Below are positions 59,268-64,000 of a DNA stretch of 64,000 nt, one piece after another. Made by a program: the position numbers and the translations under genes. The notes below the pieces were generated by a model. It did no database searches. It saw only the letters and a list, made by a program, of their open reading frames with translations, and had not been told where the DNA came from. The stretch comes from Serinus canaria (Eukaryota; Chordata; Aves; Passeriformes; Fringillidae), in assembly GCF_022539315.1 (NCBI RefSeq), contig NC_066338.1, positions 3,968,001-4,032,000 of the forward strand, read 5' to 3'. The first letter of the stretch is position 1; each line of letters starts with the position of its first letter.

Positions 59268-60605
59268 TGTCCTGGAGTGTCAAGCAAATTGTATTCTATT
59301 TACCATCTCTGTGGCAGATGTCTTCTGTTAAGTGGGCAGTTTTCCTTATCTGTTTCACAACTAGGGAGACATCGCTGATATGAGGCTATTGAATGTCACT
59401 GCATGACTGATAAGAACTATAGCATCCCAGTGTGAGATTCTCCACCCAGAGGGGAGAGCTAAGCATTCTACCTCGATACAATGTGGAGATTCTGGAACAC
59501 CAGCATGGATTTTCTCTACTGGATTTCCAAAAGGAACAGTTGCTGTCCTCGCCTGGATCTCAGGGGAAGACTACACCTTTTCTTGAGGATCCCTGCTCCA
59601 ACAGAACCACACCTGACACTCCAGGAGGACTGCAGCCACAATTCCAACTGGACTTCTACAGGATCCTTGCTCCAACAGAGCCACATCTGTCACTCAAGGA
59701 GAACTGCAGCCACATCTGCAACTGGACTGCTACCAACACCCTGACCAACAGGGTGTCAGGTTGTGTTCTGACTCTGTCAGTGACGTTTTAGTTTACTGCA
59801 TTATTTATCTTTTTATTTTCTTCCCTATTAAAGAATTGTTATTCCCTGCTCCCGTATTTTTTCCTGAGAGCCCCTTAATTTAAAATGTATAGCAGTTTGG
59901 AAAAAGGGGGAGAGGGGGCGGGGGTTGTTCCAGATTGCAAGGCAAGATGTATTCTATTACCATCTGTATGGCAGTTGTCTTTTGTCAAGTGGGCAATTTT
60001 CCTTCTCTCTCTCTCTCTCTGAGTAATCACCATCCCTCTTCCCTCAGGAGGGGACCTCTGCTGATAACAGGCTATTAAATGTCACTGCATGGCTGATAAG
60101 AACTATAACATCCCATTGTGAGATGCTCCACCCAGAGGGAGGAGCCAAGCTTTCTTACCCAGATGTAACCCAGAGGTTCTGAAACACCAGCTGGGTTTCT
60201 CCACTGGATTCCCCAGAGGAACAGCAGCTGCCTCTTCTTCCACTGGATCTTCAGAGGAAGAATACACCCTTTTCTACAGGACCCCCTGCTCCAACAGAAC
60301 CACACCTGACTCTTCAGAAGGACTGTAGCCACTTTTCCAACTGGACTGCTACCAATACCCTGACCAACAGGGTGTCAGGTTGAGTTGTGACTCAGTCAGT
60401 GTTGTTCTAGTGTACTGCATTGTTTTATCCTTTTATCTTTCTTCCCTATTAAAGAACTGTTATTTCCTGCTCTCATATTTTTTGCCTGAGAGCCCCTTAA
60501 TTTAAAATTTATAGCAATTCAGAGGGGTGCGGAGGGTTCACATTCTCCATTTCAGGGGAGGCTCTTGCCTTCCTTAGCAGACTCCTGTCTTTCCAAACCA
60601 AGACA
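59268..60605 (+). mobile_element. ERVL-type LTR with a tandem duplication
   Basis: Starts TGTCCTGGAG right against the S2 donor of F and ends AAGACA. Two tandem copies of about 620-660 bases (59268 to about 59925, and about 59926-60605) each have the CTATTAAAGAA signal (59825 and 60446). The first copy has an extra internal repeat of about 72 bases (59587-59730). It is either one LTR with an internal duplication or two joined LTRs. Confidence 0.65.
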
Positions 60606-60917
60606 GATTTTGGTGCGCAACTTGAGGCTCAAGGGCACATAAACAAAAAGGGAATAACAGTTCTTGAGTAGTCTAATTTTTTGTATGCAGCTATAGAAAT
60701 CTTGTTAAGTGACACCATGTGGTCCAGCTTGCCCTGGTTTGGGTGGCACGTGATCATGGCTATATTTGTCCCATTTGTAGGCCCTTATCTAAACATGGGT
60801 CCTATAACCAAGCCTACTGTGGCTATTATCCAGTTTGTTTTATGGGTGAATAAGGTGAGGAATTAATGGATTTTTAACTTCCTCTGGAAAGCAGGCACAT
60901 GGATTCACAGCTAGCAC

Positions 60918-61259
60918 ATGCTAACTGTATATTTTTGGGGATACTTTAATTACGGCACCTGCTGTAAGGAAATTACACCTGGGGAAATCTTCTCCCAACC
61001 CTTTAACCATCTCTTTGGGTCCGCCCCACCAGTTTTTGAAGGGTTCAAATCCACTCTAAATATTAATGATATCATTCAGTGGTTGGTGTTGCTGATAGGC
61101 CTGTTCTATTTAGCATTTAGAGAGAAGGGGACACTAACCTGGATAACTACCCTGACACCTACCCCAGAACCTTACACACCACCAGAGCCTAGGGATACTG
61201 CTGCCCCAGAGCCTGACCCTACCCCACTGCCCACCCCAGATGTGAACTACCCAGATTAG
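60918..61259 (+). pseudogene. ERVL gag-like leader fragment
   Basis: 113-codon frame with a hydrophobic stretch (about residues 50-68) and a Pro/Thr/Glu-rich end. It resembles the start of an ERVL-type gag region by position; it is cut by a stop at 61257. Confidence 0.35.
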
Positions 61260-62408
61260 ATGGGGGGTCTGATGAAGAAGATATGTGAGATGCGCCAGAT
61301 GCTGAAGGAATACACTTCCCTTGCTGGTGAGAAGTCCTCCGCATGCCTTGAAGAGGGAGAGTCTAATAGTGCAGCAGCGGAACCCACAGATGTTACAACT
61401 GTCCAGGTTCTAGCTGAGCTGCAAAGGTAGTCACAGCCAGCAGCAGTTACCCCTGTAGAAACAAGGAGATCTAAGATGAAAGCAGCACCCAAATAGGGGA
61501 GGGCCCTCACAACCCACAGGGGAGCCAGAGGTTGCAATCATCACTGAGTTCCTGACGTATGAAAGTTTCTGTAATCTGCACAAAGACATTGTACGATGGG
61601 GATGTGAGGCTTATACAAGCTGGCTACTTCAGGTCTGGGATCTTATGGGTACAGGTGTCCAGCTGGATGGTGGTGAGACAAGGAATCTGGGACCCTTGAC
61701 CCAGGACTCAGGTATCAATCAGATTTTTGTAAGGGAGCCAGGGTCCCTTTCCCTCTGGGAGTGGCTTTTAATAAGTGTCAGAGAGAGGTTTGTCCACAGG
61801 GAAAGAATGCAGGAGCAGCACCATAGAATGTGTCTGGAAGACTCTTAAGCAAGGGATCCAACAGTTGAGAGAAGTAGCAGTATTGGAGGGACTCTTTGGG
61901 AGGGATGGACAGCATGATAATGACCCCGACAAGGTCAGGTGCACAGGGCAAATGTGCTGGAGTCTGGCAAATCTGGGGCCATCTCAATACATCACCTTCA
62001 TTGCAACGATCAATGCTGATACCAGCCAAGAGACACTGGGCTCTGTTGCAAACAAGCTTAAAAATTATGAGGGTATGATCAATGGCCCTATGCAGGCTCA
62101 TGTCTCTGCCATGGTCTAAGAACTCAGAGAGGAGATGAGGGAGATGAGGGAGGAGGTGAGGAGGAACAGTTCCCAACTAGCACCAGTGTGAGTCACAGGC
62201 TCCGAAGTCAGAGCCCAACCTTCCTCAGCTAGAGAGAGAGGGTACACCCCACAGGCTGACCTGTGGTTCTTTCTGTGTGACCATGGGGAAGACATGGGAA
62301 GGTGGGATGGGAAACCCACTTCTGTCCTGGCAGCACAGGTGTGTCAACTCAAGGAGGGAAAAACTAACCGAGGGAACTCCAGTAAAGTGAAGGTAGCCTC
62401 AGCCTTCC

Positions 62409-62945
62409 ATGACCGAGCTGCTGAGTATGATCTGTCAGATCCCCTTGAAGGTACCTCTACCATGTATGCCTAGGAAAGAAATAATAACCAGGGTTAGAGG
62501 GGCCCTGCCTCTAGCCAGGGAGAGGCACAGGAAAACTGGGTCTTCTGGACCATGTGGATCAGATGACACATCAGAACCACAAAACTACAATGCCTTAGTT
62601 GATACTGGTGTGCAATGTACCCTGATACCATTGGGACATGTGGGGGCAGAACCTGTTTCCATTGCTGGCGTGACGGGGAAATCACAGCAATTGACCCTGT
62701 TGGAAGCCGAGGTGAGCCTGACTGGGAGAGAGTGGAAGAAACATCCTATTGGAACTGGCCCAGAGGCTCCATGTATTCTAGACATAGACTTCCTCCAGAA
62801 TGGCTATTACAAAGACGTAAAGGGACTCAGATGGGCTTTTGGCATAGCTGCTGTAGAGGCAGAGGACATTAAGCAGTTGAACACCTTGCCTGGACTATCA
62901 GAAAATCCAACTGTAGTAGATCTCCTCGAGGTGGCAAAGCAATGA
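62409..62945 (+). pseudogene. ERVL protease-region fragment
   Basis: 178-codon open frame. The aspartic-protease motif DTG (in a VDTG context) is at about 62600. A folded protease-like continuation follows. It ends by a stop at the border with the reverse transcriptase. Confidence 0.55.
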
Positions 62946-63931
62946 GTGCCAATTATCACCTTGACAGTGCACTGCTGGCAATATTGGACAAATTGAGATG
63001 CCGTGATCCCCATCCACAAATGATCCGTGAATTGGAGAGCCAAGAGGTGGTCAGCAAAACCCACTCACACTTCAACAGTCCCATCTGGCCTATGCACAAG
63101 TCTGACAGAGAATGGAGATTGACTGTGGACTATCGTGAATGAAGTGACTCCACCACTGAGTGCTGCTGTGCTGGACGTGCTGGAACTCCAGTACAAGCTG
63201 GAGTCCAAGGCAGTGAAGTGGTATGCCACTACTGATATTGCCAATGCATTTTTCTCCATTCCTCTGACAGCAGTATGTAGGCCTCAGTTTGCTTTCATGT
63301 GGAGGGGAGTGCAGTACACCTGGAACTGACTGCCCCAGGGGTGGAAACACAATCCCACCATCTGCCATGGACTGATCCAGGCTGCACCGGAAAAGGGTGA
63401 AGCTCCAGAACACCTGCAATACATTGATGACATCATTGTGTGGGGAAACACAGCAATGGAAGTATTTGAGAAAGGAGAGAGGATCATCCAGATTCTGCTG
63501 AAAGCTGGCTTCGCCATGAAGAAGAGCAAAGTCAAGGGACCTGCCCGAGAGATCCAGTTCCTGGGAGTAAAGTGGCAAGACGGACGGCATCAGATCCAAC
63601 TGAGGTCATCAACAAGATCACCACTATGTCACTACCTACCAACAACAAAGAAACACAAGCTTTCGTAGGTGCCATAGGTTTCTGGAGGATACACATTCCT
63701 GAGTACAGTCAGATCATGAGCCCCCTTTACCTGGTTACCCACAAGAAGAATGATTTCCACTGGGGCCCTGAGCAGCAACAAGCCTTTGCCCAGATCAAGC
63801 AGGAAATCGCTCATGCAGTAGCCGTTGGCCTGGTCAGAACAGGACCAGAGGTGAATAACATGCTCTACTCTGCAGCCAGGAACCATGGCTTGTCCTGGAG
63901 CCTTTGGCAGAAGGTGCCTGGAGAGACTTGA
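62942..63931 (+). pseudogene. ERVL reverse-transcriptase fragment
   Basis: The fingers begin near 62960. A small indel near 63135 changes the frame, a TGA interrupts the palm near 63327, and the YIDD active-site motif is at about 63420-63431. The thumb and start of the connection run to a stop at 63929. Broken in at least three places. Confidence 0.65.
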
Positions 63932-64000
63932 GGCTGACCACTAGGATTTTGGAGTTGAAGCTCCAGAGGGTCTGAAGCCAACTACACTCCCACAGAGAAG

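Larger units (their letters stand above)
60606..64000 (+). mobile_element. ERVL-type provirus interior, runs off the window
   Basis: Follows the LTR with a presumed primer-binding region (from about 60606), gag-like frames, a protease and a reverse transcriptase in the usual order. Stops and frameshifts occur throughout, so it is not a functional provirus. The 3' part, including its second LTR, lies beyond the right edge; the missing S1 and S2 of gene F may lie past it. Confidence 0.75.

Overview
The window looks like a bird nuclear genome, most likely a songbird (inferred). It has small introns, GC-rich genic DNA, many endogenous retroviral LTRs and an ERVL-type provirus. Its main content is a cluster of Fc-receptor-like (FCR/FCRL family) immunoglobulin-superfamily receptors. 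The family call rests on four things visible in the sequence: a split signal peptide whose second exon is exactly 21 nt; single-exon phase-1 Ig domains of D1, D2 and D3 Fc-receptor type; a one-exon transmembrane segment; and three short cytoplasmic exons ending in ITIM-like tyrosine motifs. I call the copies A to F from left to right. No database search was possible.

Layout. 1-1400: retroviral integrase remnant and a GCN repeat. 1400-4500: an orphan 5' flank with no gene attached, then a CTCF-like array and an ERVL reverse-transcriptase scrap. 4548-7963 (-): gene A, intact, 480 codons. 8000-12990: A's 5' flank, two solo LTRs in opposite orientation, and the 3' stump of a lost E-like gene. 12990-18640 (+): gene B in an inverted unit, open over 474 codons if its damaged EC4 exon is skipped. 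18640-22800: nested LTR insertions. 22850-36532 (-): pseudogene C, split by an ERV of about 7.3 kb. 36.5-42.2 kb: C's 5' flank, a solo LTR and a second CTCF-like array. 42.3-45.7 kb (-): pseudogene D. 48.0-51.7 kb (-): pseudogene E, with a solo LTR inside an Ig exon. 51.8-55.2 kb: E's 5' flank and a third CTCF-like array. 55.2-59.27 kb (-): pseudogene F, beheaded by an ERVL element that runs to the right edge.

How it works. Gene A and (with EC4 skipped) gene B encode surface receptors with four Ig domains and two ITIM-like tyrosines, the expected form of an inhibitory leukocyte receptor. Three other copies lost the first tyrosine independently (to Asp, Phe or Asn). Copy E lost both and carries an NxxR motif at the start of its membrane segment, the arrangement used by activating receptors that pair with FcR-gamma. 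The segment A plus the 12.2 kb stump is laid out like the segment D plus E, so the duplicating unit seems to have been a two-gene, inhibitory plus activating-like pair. Each unit also carries a conserved 5' flank with a GAAANNGAAA (IRF/ISRE-type) site, a G-rich minisatellite and, in three places, a tandem CTCF-like array of 3, 4 or 5 repeats.
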